A stretch of DNA of 64,000 bases, from positions 62,001-126,000 of the forward strand of contig NZ_BKAG01000004.1 of the NCBI RefSeq assembly GCF_007992435.1. The letters run 5' to 3'. Source of the stretch: Prosthecobacter gellanilyticus. GTDB taxonomy: Bacteria; Verrucomicrobiota; Verrucomicrobiia; Verrucomicrobiales; Verrucomicrobiaceae. Numbering within the stretch: position 1 is the first letter of the stretch; each line of letters begins with the position of its first letter. Position numbers and translations under genes: made by a program. The notes beneath the pieces were generated by a model. That model worked only from the letters and a program-made list of their open reading frames with translations, searched no databases and was not told where the DNA came from. This document shows, piece after piece, positions 8,632-18,447 of the stretch.

Positions 8632-9894
8632 TTACTTTTCGGCGAACCAACTTTTTGACAACGGACTCGTGGCGAAGAACTCGAGCAGTTGCTTGGCCAC
8701 TTTCTGGCGGCCTGGGTCACTGGGATGGGTGCCATCGCCGCCGAAGTCGTCTTTGACATATTTGAGGTCGTCGGTCTTGCGGCCTTTCTCGCCTTCGGAC
8801 CAGAGGTAGGGGCCCCAGAGGAGCAGGGGTGATTTGGCGGTGGCCAGGGCCTCGTCTCCGCTGATCTGCTGCTGGATGAGGTGGCGCACGGCAAAGGCGC
8901 CCTCATAGGCGTAGGGCTCGGGGTTCAAGCCGGTGGTGGCATAGCCGCCGTAGATGCGGCTGCCGAGGTAGGCGATGCGCAGGTTCGGGAAGCGGTCTCT
9001 AAGGTTATGCAGGACCTTGATGGTGTCTGCCTCCAGGATTTTGAGATGGTCGGTCTTGGCACCGGAGGGGCCGGCATTGGCCAGCTTCACCCAGGCCACC
9101 TGCACCTGTTGCGGTGTGACGCCGGACGTCTCCAGCCGCCGCATGGCTTCCGGCCAGGGGCGGCCGTCTGGAGGTGCCCAGGCGGCCATGGTCTGGCCAC
9201 CTTGGGCACAGTCCACGATGGTGAGCTTGCCTGACTTGCGCGGGTCCCCGTCCGCAATGCGCTTGAAGACGGAGAACTCCTGGGTGGCGTTTGACATGCT
9301 GATGGAGACAAAGACGACCTTGCCGTCCGCCGCCGGCTTGCCCTCGGCATTCAGGGGCTGGATCTGGGCCAGGGCTGCCTCGGCGGACTTTTGCAGCTCC
9401 GCAGGAGGTTCGTTGCTGCCCTTGCCATAGAGGCCGCCGTCCTCGCCCTCGTAGCGGGCCTCGGCGGTCATGTCCGTCAGCGGGGTCATGGACTCCGGGG
9501 CCTTGCGCTGGTTCGCCTGGCCGCCACGGCCACCACCACCTGGACTGCCACCACCACCTCCAGCCCGGCGGCGCATCTCCTTGGCGCGGTCGAGGTATTT
9601 CTGGTCCTCGGGGCTGAGCTTTTCACCGCCCTGCTCCCGGCGGATGAGATCCTGCGCACGGGGCCAGTCGATGGCTTCGCCGGGCTGCTGGCCTCCTTTG
9701 CCCTCGCTCTCACGGGTCGCCATGGCCTTGCGGACATAGGCGGTTTCCTCCTCGCTGAGGGTGCCGCCACCCTGGCGCTTTTCAAAAAGCTGCCTGGCCT
9801 TGTCAAAGTCGATCGGTGCATCTGCGGACTGGCTGAGAAGGCAGATCGGGCTGGCCAGGGTGAGGGCGAGCAGGAGAAGGGGTGGAAGCTTCAT
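8632..9894 (-). CDS. Secreted SGNH-hydrolase-like protein with duplicated N-terminal motif
   Basis: A 420-residue exported protein. I chose the ATG at 9894 (MKLPPLLLLALTLASPICLLS) because it begins the signal peptide. After it come two copies of a short motif: IDFDKARQLFEKRQGG-LSEEE--YVRKAM and IDWPRAQDLIRREQGG-LSPED-KYLDRA. A Gly-rich linker (GGGGGSPGGGGRGG) and then an alpha/beta domain with SGNH-type marks follow: VSISMSN as possible nucleophile block, DCAQGGQTMAAW, and a late GDGTHPSDPGRQKV that supplies the Asp-xx-His pair. An esterase or deacetylase acting on decorated glycans is likely but not proven. Confidence 0.65.
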   Translation of the reverse strand: MKLPPLLLLALTLASPICLLSQSADAPIDFDKARQLFEKRQGGGTLSEEETAYVRKAMATRESEGKGGQQPGEAIDWPRAQDLIRREQGGEKLSPEDQKYLDRAKEMRRRAGGGGGSPGGGGRGGQANQRKAPESMTPLTDMTAEARYEGEDGGLYGKGSNEPPAELQKSAEAALAQIQPLNAEGKPAADGKVVFVSISMSNATQEFSVFKRIADGDPRKSGKLTIVDCAQGGQTMAAWAPPDGRPWPEAMRRLETSGVTPQQVQVAWVKLANAGPSGAKTDHLKILEADTIKVLHNLRDRFPNLRIAYLGSRIYGGYATTGLNPEPYAYEGAFAVRHLIQQQISGDEALATAKSPLLLWGPYLWSEGEKGRKTDDLKYVKDDFGGDGTHPSDPGRQKVAKQLLEFFATSPLSKSWFAEK

Positions 9895-9939
9895 GGCGGG
9901 AATCTTCAACACCAGACGGGCGGGTTGGGTGCGGTCCGT

Positions 9940-10031
9940 GCCTGCCCAGGGGCGGATTTCCGGCAGGCCCGCCCCGTCCTTGCATTCCTGGAGATCGACC
10001 CTAGTTTGCGCGCCCTTTTTCGGGGTCTTTT
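9940..10031 (+). promoter_or_regulatory. Structured leader upstream of asd
   Basis: Three GC-rich stems lie 55-146 bases before the asd start. GCCTGCC (9940-9946) pairs with GGCAGGC (9962-9968), and GGGGCGG (9949-9955) pairs with CCGCCCC (9969-9975); the two are interleaved and cannot easily coexist. A third stem, GACCC (9997-10001) with GGGTC (10023-10027), is followed directly by TTTT. The arrangement resembles an attenuator but matches no riboswitch I know. Chance pairing in G+C-rich sequence is possible. Confidence 0.3.
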
Positions 10032-10085
10032 AGCCAAAACGCCCCTTCCCAAACCCAAGCAACAAACACACATCAGACAAAGACC

Positions 10086-11111
<1,026 letters not shown>

Positions 11112-11247
11112 GGCTTCGTTTCGACATTCCTCTGGGGGCATCTGTCCCGGTCCATTTCCGACCGGTCAGGTGCCCCTTCACTTTAGTATTCCCTTTTGCC
11201 CGGTTTTTGGCTTCAATCCCGGCAAATCCCCCCCGATTCCCCCCGCC

Positions 11248-12117
11248 ATGCGTTTTTTTGTCTTTCTGACCCTCTGCCTCTGCGCCGTCCAGGCCCGTGG
11301 CCAGTATGAAATCTCCCTGAAGCTGCCGCGCTCCAATTTCATGGCGCTGGAGGGGATCACCGCGACCGTGCAGATCACGAACCGCAGCGGCACCACGGCC
11401 GTGCTCGGTGGCCCGGGACGCGCAGACTGGCTCTCCTTTGAAATTCTGAGCGGCGCTGGCAACTCCCTGGCGCAGATGGATGTGGACGGCTCTGACCTGC
11501 TGCAGGTGCCCGCCGGTGGCACGGTGCAGCAGAAGGTGGTGGTCACGAATGCGTACGCCCCCGCCGACATGGGCAACTATGCGATCAAGGCGCGCATCCT
11601 GGATTCCAAGAGCGGCACCCACTATGAAAGCGACCGCACGCGCTTCAGCATCATCGACAACAAGCCCATGTGGGAGCGCAGCTTCGGCGTGCCCGAGGGC
11701 ATGAAGGACGCGGGCGCCGCTCGCCGCTATGCACTCCATATCTTCCGCGACTTTGACAGCACGTCCCTCTATGTGCGGCTGATCGATGACCGCACGGAGA
11801 CGAGGCTGAATACGTATCGCCTGGGCCCGCTGAGCATGATCCATGATCCGCAGATCACCCTGGACTCACAGAACCAGCTTAACGTCCTCTTCATGGCACA
11901 GGCGCATGTCTTTGCCTATGCCGTGGTGGCCCCGGACGGCAAGCTGGCGAAGCTGGCCTACTACTCGGACGAGAAGAACGGCCGCCCGATGATGCAGCAG
12001 ACGGACAAGGGCCTGATCCAGATCGCCGGTGGTGAGTATTTTGACCCGAACAAGCCCGAGGGGAACGCCAAGAAGGTGGGCGGCAAGCCAGTGTCCAAGC
12101 GGCCGCCGGGCCTGTGA
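11248..12117 (+). CDS. Hypothetical secreted protein, 289 aa
   Basis: The ATG at 11248 begins a signal peptide (MRFFVFLTLCLCAVQARGQ). The mature part starts with a beta-rich domain of about 120 residues (SLKLPRSNFMALEGITATV, QITNRSG, YAIKARILDS) that looks like an immunoglobulin-type or CARDB-like fold for protein-protein contact. A second half with FRDFDSTSLYVRLIDD and SMIHDPQITLDSQNQLNVLF resembles one or two propeller blades. The tail is basic. I do not recognise a named family and assign no activity. It follows asd by 136 bases and converges on tex. Confidence 0.6.
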   Translation: MRFFVFLTLCLCAVQARGQYEISLKLPRSNFMALEGITATVQITNRSGTTAVLGGPGRADWLSFEILSGAGNSLAQMDVDGSDLLQVPAGGTVQQKVVVTNAYAPADMGNYAIKARILDSKSGTHYESDRTRFSIIDNKPMWERSFGVPEGMKDAGAARRYALHIFRDFDSTSLYVRLIDDRTETRLNTYRLGPLSMIHDPQITLDSQNQLNVLFMAQAHVFAYAVVAPDGKLAKLAYYSDEKNGRPMMQQTDKGLIQIAGGEYFDPNKPEGNAKKVGGKPVSKRPPGL

Positions 12118-12258
12118 AGAGGTGACCTTTCCGTTGAGTTAGATCGGAAGGCCTTTCTGAAATTCGAAGACCTGGCAGCGCCGTCGAGAGGGATTGAGCG
12201 CGGCGCATCTGTGTGCGCACTGAATGACTTGTGAATGAAAAGTCAGCGCATGCGCGCC

Positions 12259-12287
12259 GGAGAGGCACGGCTGCTCCATGCCTCTCC
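12259..12287. terminator. Hairpin between convergent genes
   Basis: GGAGAGGCA (12259-12267) pairs perfectly with TGCCTCTCC (12279-12287) around an 11-base loop. It sits between the ends of the unknown secreted-protein gene and tex, where a two-way terminator would be expected. No T run follows, so the terminator role is uncertain. Confidence 0.4.
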
Positions 12288-12316
12288 TCGCCCTTGATAA
12301 AGAGCCTAACAAACGA

Positions 12317-14734
12317 TCATTTCTTGCCTTTGGCTGAGGCGGCGCTGAACCAGTCGCCACCACCTCCACCGCTGCTGCCGCCGCCGCCGAGATTGCCGAA
12401 GGGGTTGTTGTTAAAGCCGCCACCGCCGGAGCGATTGCCGCCGCCCTGACCACCACCGCCGCCGGGACGACCCTGGCCGCCACCAGCACCCTGGCCTGCG
12501 GGACGTGGTCCGCCGCCACCTCCGCCACCCTGTTTGCGCTCGAAGTCAGGCTTCGATTTCAGGCTGAGGGCGATGCGCTTGCGCTGGATATCGACTTCCA
12601 TGACCGTGGCCATGACTCGCTGGCCGACCTTCACGGCTTCCGCAGCATCACGCACGAAGCTGTCGCTGAGCTGGCTGACGTGGGCCAGGCCGTCCTGGTG
12701 CACGCCAACGTCGATGAAGGCACCGAAGGCGGTGACGTTCGTGACCACGCCGGGGAGCTTCATGCCCACCTGCAGGTCCTTCATCTCGTTCACACCTTCC
12801 TGGAACTTGAAGACTTCAAACTGCTTACGCGGGTCGCGACCAGGCTTGGCGAGCTCGTTCATGATGTCCTGCAGCGTCGGGAGACCGACGTCCGTGCTGA
12901 CATACTTTTTCAAGTCGAGCTTCTGGCGAAGGTCCGCCTTGCCCATGAGTTCGGCGACGGTGCAGCCGAGGTCAGCGGCCATCTTTTCCACCAGCGGATA
13001 GCGCTCTGGATGCACGGCGCTGGAGTCCAGCGGATGACCGGCATCACGGATGCGCAGGAAGCCCGCGGCCTGCTCAAAGGCTTTGTCACCGAGGCGCGGG
13101 ACCTTCATGAGGTCTTTGCGGGACTTGAACGGGCCGTTCTCATTGCGGAAGGCCACGATGTTTGCCGCATGCGTGCTGTTCAGGCCGGACACATAGCTGA
13201 GGAGCTGCTTCGAGGCGGTGTTCACCTCCACGCCGACATTGTTCACGCAACTGATGACGATGTTGTCCAGACCGTCTTTGAGCTGCTTCTGATCCACATC
13301 GTGCTGATACTGGCCCACGCCGATAGACTTTGGATCCAGCTTCACAAGCTCCGCGAGAGGATCCATGAGACGACGGCCAATGGAGACGGCGCCACGCACG
13401 GTGACGTCATGGTTCGGGAACTCCTCACGAGCGACCTCGCTGGCGCTGTAGATGGAGGCGCCGCTTTCATTCACCATGATGACGGGGATGTGTTTTGGCA
13501 CACCGATCTTGTTGATGAAGCCTTCGGTCTCGCGGCTGGCGGTGCCATTGCCGATGGCGATGGCTTCGATCTTGAAGCGCTCGACCAAGTTCAGCACGAG
13601 AGTCTTCGCGTGCATGAGGCTGTTGCCTTCACCGAGCAGATAAATGACGTCATTGAAGAGAAGCTGGCCCTGCGCATCGAGCACCACGGTTTTGCAGCCG
13701 GTGCGGAAGCCTGGGTCAATGCCGAGCAGACGCTTCTGACCGAGAGGTGCGGCCATGAGGAGCTCGCGCAGGTTGTCGGCGAAGACCTTCACGGCATCCG
13801 CGTCCGCCTTCTTCTTGGAGTCGAGACGGAACTCGGTCTCCATGCTGGAGCTGAGCAGGCGCTTGTAGCTGTCGGCGCTGGCTAGCTTCATCTGCTCGGT
13901 GCAGGCATTGCCGCCCTTCGTGAACATCATGGTGACGATCTGCACAGCGGTCTCTTCCGGCGGCTGAATGCGCATGAGCAGGTAGCCTTCTTTCTCACCA
14001 CGGCGGATGGCCAGCATTCGGTGGCTGGGGATGGACTTGAGCGGCTCGGTCCAGTCGAAGTAGTCGCGGAACTTCTGTGCTTCCTCGTCCTTGTCTTTGC
14101 CATACATGACCTTGGAAACCACGGTGCCTTGATCGGCGAAGAGCTTACGCAGAGCCGCACGAGCCTCGGCATTGTCGCTGATGCGCTCGGCGATGATATC
14201 GCGAGCACCGGCAAGAGCATCGTTCGCATCTTTCACGCGCAGCTCTTCATTCTCATGATCTGGATTCACCAGCTTCGCAGCTTCGGAAGCGAGGTCCGCA
14301 CCGGCGGTGAGCATGTTCGCCTCGATGAAGTCGGCGAGAGGCTCCAGACCTTTCTCTTTGGCGATCGTGGCACGCGTGCGGCGCTTTGGACGGAAGGGGG
14401 CAAAGATGTCTTCCAGGACGTTGATCGTCTCGGCCTTCTCGATCTTCGCGCGAAGCACGTCCGTCATGAGCTTGCGCTCCTCCAGGGACTTCACGATGGC
14501 GGCGCGGCGGTCATCCAGGACCACCAGCTGCTCCATGCGGTCCTTCACGTTCTGGATCTGCACCTCGTCCAGCATGCCGGTGGCTTCCTTACGATAGCGG
14601 GAGATGAAGGGCACCGTGGCACCATCGGCGAGCAGCTTGGCGGTGGCACCGACCTGGATGGCCTTGATGTTCAGTTCCTTCGCCACGCGTTCGACGTGGG
14701 CGACATTGATGTTCAGTTCAGCAGCGGCAGACAT
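12317..14734 (-). CDS. tex: Tex-family RNA-binding protein with glycine-rich tail
   Basis: An 805-residue Tex protein, a nucleic-acid-binding factor linked to transcription and RNA turnover. Domain order is as in the family: N-terminal helical region (VPFISRYRKEATG about residues 42-54), a YqgF/RNase-H-like domain beginning LLGIDPGFRTGCK, helix-hairpin-helix segments (QLLSYVSGLNSTHAANIV and FKSRKDLMKVPRLG), and an S1 domain (VVTNVTAFGAFIDVGVHQDG). After the S1 domain comes a tail of about 70 residues dominated by Gly with scattered Pro, Arg and Asn, ending DWFSAASAKGKK. Such a tail is not part of the well-studied E. coli or Pseudomonas proteins and may add RNA binding. Confidence 0.95.
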   Translation of the reverse strand: MSAAAELNINVAHVERVAKELNIKAIQVGATAKLLADGATVPFISRYRKEATGMLDEVQIQNVKDRMEQLVVLDDRRAAIVKSLEERKLMTDVLRAKIEKAETINVLEDIFAPFRPKRRTRATIAKEKGLEPLADFIEANMLTAGADLASEAAKLVNPDHENEELRVKDANDALAGARDIIAERISDNAEARAALRKLFADQGTVVSKVMYGKDKDEEAQKFRDYFDWTEPLKSIPSHRMLAIRRGEKEGYLLMRIQPPEETAVQIVTMMFTKGGNACTEQMKLASADSYKRLLSSSMETEFRLDSKKKADADAVKVFADNLRELLMAAPLGQKRLLGIDPGFRTGCKTVVLDAQGQLLFNDVIYLLGEGNSLMHAKTLVLNLVERFKIEAIAIGNGTASRETEGFINKIGVPKHIPVIMVNESGASIYSASEVAREEFPNHDVTVRGAVSIGRRLMDPLAELVKLDPKSIGVGQYQHDVDQKQLKDGLDNIVISCVNNVGVEVNTASKQLLSYVSGLNSTHAANIVAFRNENGPFKSRKDLMKVPRLGDKAFEQAAGFLRIRDAGHPLDSSAVHPERYPLVEKMAADLGCTVAELMGKADLRQKLDLKKYVSTDVGLPTLQDIMNELAKPGRDPRKQFEVFKFQEGVNEMKDLQVGMKLPGVVTNVTAFGAFIDVGVHQDGLAHVSQLSDSFVRDAAEAVKVGQRVMATVMEVDIQRKRIALSLKSKPDFERKQGGGGGGGPRPAGQGAGGGQGRPGGGGGQGGGNRSGGGGFNNNPFGNLGGGGSSGGGGGDWFSAASAKGKK

Positions 14735-14918
14735 TTGGAGGAAAGGGGTTGTGGCGCGGCGCGCCGGGTTGGAAACGCTGAGTTAGCGAGACGTGACGAC
14801 CGCAGCAAGATGAAGAGTTTTGAGGGGAGAAATTAAGTCCCTTGACGGGCCTCGGAAACGGCGGTGCCAGAGCCAGGGAGAGCTTGTCAATACACGGAAT
14901 TTTTGGTGTGAATCAGAG

Positions 14919-15443
14919 ATGGCGGCGAAAAAGACCTTGGAAATACCCATTATCACTGTGCGCGGGCAGCGTGTGCTGCTGGATTCTGACCTGGCGGCTC
15001 TGTATGAAGTGCCCACCAAGGCGTTCAATCAGGCGGTAAAGAGAAACCTCTCCAGGTTCCCTGATGATTTCTCCTTCGTGCTCTCAGGGGAGGAATGGCT
15101 TCACTTGAGGTCACAATCTGTGACCTCAAGTTCAGAGCATGGCGGCAGGCGATATCCACCTCGAGTCTTCACCGAGCATGGAGCCCTCATGGCGGCCTCG
15201 ATTTTGAACAGTGACCGAGCGGTGGCGATGAGTGTGTATGTCATCCGGGCGTTCGTTGAGATCCGGGAAAAGCTGGCAGCCAACCAGACGATCCTCAAGC
15301 GGCTGGCGGAGATCGACCATACCCTGCTCATTCATGATGCTTCACTGCGGGACATTTACCAGAAGCTACGTCCGCTGCTTACGCTGCCACCAGAACCGCC
15401 CGGCAAACCCAAGCGAGAGATTGGCTTTCATACCAAATCTTAA
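14919..15443 (+). CDS. ORF6N-domain protein
   Basis: A 174-residue protein whose first about 90 residues form an ORF6N domain: IPIITVRGQRVLLDSDLAAL, YEVPTKAFNQAVKRN and the RFPDDFSFVLSGEEW stretch, then FTEHGALMAASIL. ORF6N is common in phage antirepressor-type and chromosomal DNA-binding proteins. The rest is a helical region (VIRAFVEIREKLAAN, KRLAEIDHTL). I chose the ATG at 14919; upstream frame has no sensible protein. No other phage gene is nearby, so this is an isolated domesticated or passenger gene. Confidence 0.85.
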   Translation: MAAKKTLEIPIITVRGQRVLLDSDLAALYEVPTKAFNQAVKRNLSRFPDDFSFVLSGEEWLHLRSQSVTSSSEHGGRRYPPRVFTEHGALMAASILNSDRAVAMSVYVIRAFVEIREKLAANQTILKRLAEIDHTLLIHDASLRDIYQKLRPLLTLPPEPPGKPKREIGFHTKS

Positions 15444-15509
15444 ATATTGACACTTTTTCCACTATATTGAACAACCTGGGGCCGTTCTTGCTCCTGCCCT
15501 AACAATCGC

Positions 15510-16862
15510 ATGTCCTACCGCACCAGCCCCGCCCCCCTGACCACGATGCCGCCCGGCATCCCTTACATCATCGGCAACGAGCTGGCGGAGCGGTTCAGCT
15601 TCTATGGGATGCGGACGATCCTGATGATCTTCATGACCCAGTCATTGATGACTCATGGTGGAGCCAAGGATATCATGAGTGAAGCCGAGGCTTCGACGTG
15701 GATGCATTACTACATGGCGGCCGTGTACTACACACCGCTCATTGGTGGATTGATCGCGGACTTATGGCTAGGGAAGTATCGAACGATCATTTCCCTCTCC
15801 ATGCTATACTGCCTGGGACATCTCATTCTGGCCATTGATCATACACGCACCGGCCTGTTTTGGGGTCTTGCGTGCGTGGCGCTCGGTGCTGGCGGAATCA
15901 AACCCTGTGTCGCGTCTCATGTTGGAGATCAATTTGGTTCCGGAAATTCACGTTTGTTGCCCAGGATCTATAACTGGTTTTATTTCTCCATTAACTTTGG
16001 CTCGTTCTTCTCCACCCTGCTGACTCCATGGTTGATGAAGCACTACGGGCCTCATGTAGCCTTCGGGGTGCCGGGGATCCTCATGTTCATTGCAACGGTC
16101 ATGTTTTGGATGGGAAGGAACAGCTTCGCCCACATTCCCCCTCAACCGAAAATGTTCATGGAAGAGCTCCTTCGGCCTGCGGTGCTGCGTTCTCTGGCAG
16201 GACTGGTGATGATCTTCCTCTTCATTGCCATGTTCTGGAGCCTCTTTGATCAAACTGCTTCTCGATGGGTGGCGCAAGCAACGAGAATGGACCTGCACAT
16301 GTTTGGAATCGAGGTGCTGCCTGACCAGATCCAGGCAGTGAACCCGCTGCTAGTGCTGGTGATGATCCCTCTTTTCTCCCTCGTAATCTATCCGTGGACC
16401 AACCGTGTCTATCAGCTCACTCCACTGCGGAAGATTTGCATCGGCTTTGCTGTGGCCGCAGTTTCCTTTGTAATCCCGGCCTTGGTGGAGAGCTGGATTG
16501 CCGCCGGCGAAAAACCGAGCATTTGGTGGCAGGTACTCGCCTATGTCTTGATCACAGGGGCGGAGATCATGATCTCCATTACCTCTCTTGAGTTCAGTTA
16601 CACACAGGCTCCTGCGCGGCTAAAGTCCTTCATCATGGCGCTGTATTACTTCGGTGTCGGCTTGGGCAACACCTTCACCTCGTTGGTCAACAAGTCGATT
16701 GAGAAAGCTGGTATCGCAAGCAGCCTAACAGGCGCTGGGTACTACTGGTTCTTTGTCAAGTGCATGGCCGTCACCACGGTGATATTCGTCTTCGTCGCCA
16801 TGTTTTACAAAGGCCGGACCTATCTACAGGATGACAAGGATGTGGTGTCACCGGGAGCTTGA
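15510..16862 (+). CDS. Proton-dependent oligopeptide transporter (POT/PTR2 family)
   Basis: A 450-residue inner-membrane symporter of the major facilitator superfamily that imports di- and tripeptides with protons. The first helix carries the family motif NELAERFSFYGMRTIL (ExxERFxYY-like), followed by TPLIGGLIADLWLGKYRT (MFS loop motif) and GAGGIKPCVASHVGDQF, the second PTR2 signature. About 12-14 hydrophobic segments follow. It is somewhat short for bacterial POTs (usually 480-500), with a short central linker. Its stop overlaps the end of the convergent gene at 16848 by 15 bases. Confidence 0.92.
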   Translation: MSYRTSPAPLTTMPPGIPYIIGNELAERFSFYGMRTILMIFMTQSLMTHGGAKDIMSEAEASTWMHYYMAAVYYTPLIGGLIADLWLGKYRTIISLSMLYCLGHLILAIDHTRTGLFWGLACVALGAGGIKPCVASHVGDQFGSGNSRLLPRIYNWFYFSINFGSFFSTLLTPWLMKHYGPHVAFGVPGILMFIATVMFWMGRNSFAHIPPQPKMFMEELLRPAVLRSLAGLVMIFLFIAMFWSLFDQTASRWVAQATRMDLHMFGIEVLPDQIQAVNPLLVLVMIPLFSLVIYPWTNRVYQLTPLRKICIGFAVAAVSFVIPALVESWIAAGEKPSIWWQVLAYVLITGAEIMISITSLEFSYTQAPARLKSFIMALYYFGVGLGNTFTSLVNKSIEKAGIASSLTGAGYYWFFVKCMAVTTVIFVFVAMFYKGRTYLQDDKDVVSPGA

Positions 16863-17684
16863 GGCTTCCCGCAGTTTGCCAAACACACTGCGAATCTGCT
16901 CCACATTGCCGATGGCGAGCACGACTTCGTATTCAAAAACGAGGCCAGGCTTCAGCGCGAAGGTCTGGAGTGGCGCGGCGTAGCTGACATCGCCCTTGTT
17001 CCCCTCGCGCACACGGTAGCAGGTGGCTTCGTGCGCATGCGGGCAGAGGATGCCGAGGCCGCTGTCCTTGGCATCCACCCAGGCCAGCCAGGGCTCGCTG
17101 AACTGGATCATCTCATTTGGAAAGCCGGGTTGCTTGCGGGTGAGCTGGCCGTCCTTGCTAATGTAGACCAGGGTATCGAGCGCAGGCTTCACAAAGAGCG
17201 CCGGAAGCTCCTGGTGATAGGGCTTGTGCTCTTTGTCCCCACTGTAGCTCATCTTGAACTTCAAACGAGCCAAGCCGCCCTCGAGACGCAGCCACTGCTC
17301 CAACGTGACTTCTTTGAGAAGAGCACCCGTGGCCCAATGGCGTGGATGCATTTTGGCGTAAATTTCGTTAGGTGATTCGCGAGAATTCAGCACGAGCGCC
17401 GGCTCGTTCTTCCAAGAGCCGCCCTGCACGGGATTGTAGCGCCAGGGTTTGCCGTTCCAGTCGCTGCCATCCGTGTCGCCATAGTAGGACTGCTGGAGAT
17501 AGCGGCCCACGTCATAGGCATTCAGCAAATTATCTTTGGAGCCGGAGTGGGAAAACCAGCCCACGCAGGCCCCGGCGCTCATGTTCACGCCGAGTCGGAC
17601 GTGATCGTTGTCCAGATAAACCCAGCGCTCCGCAGCGGGAGCGCTGAGGGTGATCAGGCAGAAGATGGCAGCAAGCAGACGCAT
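16848..17684 (-). CDS. Secreted protein, possible galactose-mutarotase-like fold
   Basis: Exported 278-residue protein (signal peptide MRLLAAIFCLITLSAPAAE). The mature chain is beta-rich with many aromatic residues (WVYLDNDHVRLGVN, YLQQSYYGDTDGSDW, PWLAWVDAKDSGLG) and a run CPHAHEATCYRVREG with two cysteines. The strand pattern resembles the super-sandwich of mutarotase and glycoside-hydrolase accessory domains, but this is an impression rather than a motif match. It follows the laminin-G-like gene by 6 bases, so the two form an operon and likely act on the same exported substrate. Confidence 0.6.
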   Translation of the reverse strand: MRLLAAIFCLITLSAPAAERWVYLDNDHVRLGVNMSAGACVGWFSHSGSKDNLLNAYDVGRYLQQSYYGDTDGSDWNGKPWRYNPVQGGSWKNEPALVLNSRESPNEIYAKMHPRHWATGALLKEVTLEQWLRLEGGLARLKFKMSYSGDKEHKPYHQELPALFVKPALDTLVYISKDGQLTRKQPGFPNEMIQFSEPWLAWVDAKDSGLGILCPHAHEATCYRVREGNKGDVSYAAPLQTFALKPGLVFEYEVVLAIGNVEQIRSVFGKLREASSSR

Positions 17685-17690
17685 GAGGCA

Positions 17691-18380
17691 TCAGGGCTTG
17701 GCCACACCCTTGAGACTGAAGTCGTCGTAATGCACGTCGATGGCGTTCGTGGTCAGGCTGACGAGGCTCTTGGTGTCATGATTGATGCCAGGAGACTTGA
17801 AGCTTCCCACGGCTTGTCCGTCGATGCTGACGCGGATCTCATCGCCCTCGGTCTGCACCACCAGTGTGTGCCAGTCTTGAAGCGTGAGCTTCGCCGGGAA
17901 GCGCTGCACCTTCGTGGCCAGCATCTTCTTTTCATCTTCGGTGAGCTGGTTGGCCTTCTTGCGGTCATAGAGACCATTGGCGAGATCAAAGCCGCCCGTC
18001 TTGGCATCTGCCACCTGCACGCCGGTGGGGCTGATGGTGGCCTGGCAGATGTGACCGGCGTGGGAACCTTTGTAGTTCTTGTCATCAAACCAGACATTGA
18101 AGCTCTTCGCCTTGTCGCTCACGAAGCGGAACTTCACCGTCACTTCCAGGTCGCGCTCGCCCTCGAGGCGGATGTTATCCACCGCGCTGTGATCGGAGGT
18201 CGGAGCCGTGATGCCCACAAGCATGCCGTCCTTCACCACGCTGGAGCTTTTGTAGTGGCCCCAGGCCTTGCCAAAACCCTCGCCGGAGAAATCATCGGCA
18301 AAAATGACGCGGGAGTAGTCGGCGGCGAGGGCTGCCGAGGAGAGAAGACTGAGAGAAAGGAGCAGTTGGAGAGGTTTCAT
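17691..18380 (-). CDS. Secreted laminin-G/DUF1080-like protein (paralogue of 1661-2404)
   Basis: A 229-residue exported protein; I chose the ATG at 18380 because it begins the signal peptide MKPLQLLLSLSLLSSAALAA. The mature part is a laminin-G/DUF1080-like sandwich: VIFADDFSGEGFGKAWG at the start, GSHAGHICQATISPTG centrally, WHTLVVQTEGDEIRVSIDG late and VHYDDFSLKG at the end. It is paralogous to the product of 1661-2404, including a Lys-rich insert between the central and late strands. It is first in an operon with 16848-17684. Its start lies 67 bases from the divergent gene at 18448. Confidence 0.7.
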   Translation of the reverse strand: MKPLQLLLSLSLLSSAALAADYSRVIFADDFSGEGFGKAWGHYKSSSVVKDGMLVGITAPTSDHSAVDNIRLEGERDLEVTVKFRFVSDKAKSFNVWFDDKNYKGSHAGHICQATISPTGVQVADAKTGGFDLANGLYDRKKANQLTEDEKKMLATKVQRFPAKLTLQDWHTLVVQTEGDEIRVSIDGQAVGSFKSPGINHDTKSLVSLTTNAIDVHYDDFSLKGVAKP

Positions 18381-18447
18381 GGGGCGGAAGAGAACGCCGG
18401 TGAATCCGCTCTTTTGCGTCTTCATTACTTCTGCTGTCATTTGTTTC

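Noticed and set aside
9940-9975. Classical H-type pseudoknot in the asd leader
   Set aside because: The third loop would have no bases to cross a 7-base stem, so both stems can hardly form together; kept only as a possible switch.
12680-13885. Long open frame on the plus strand opposite tex (401 codons)
   Set aside because: Shadow of the tex coding sequence caused by G+C-rich codon use; no protein family is recognisable.
14919-15443. Prophage remnant suggested by the ORF6N protein
   Set aside because: No integrase, capsid or other phage gene, and no attachment-site repeats nearby.
15447-15468. TTGACA followed by TATATT upstream of the POT transporter
   Set aside because: The boxes are only 10 bases apart, too close for a sigma-70 promoter.
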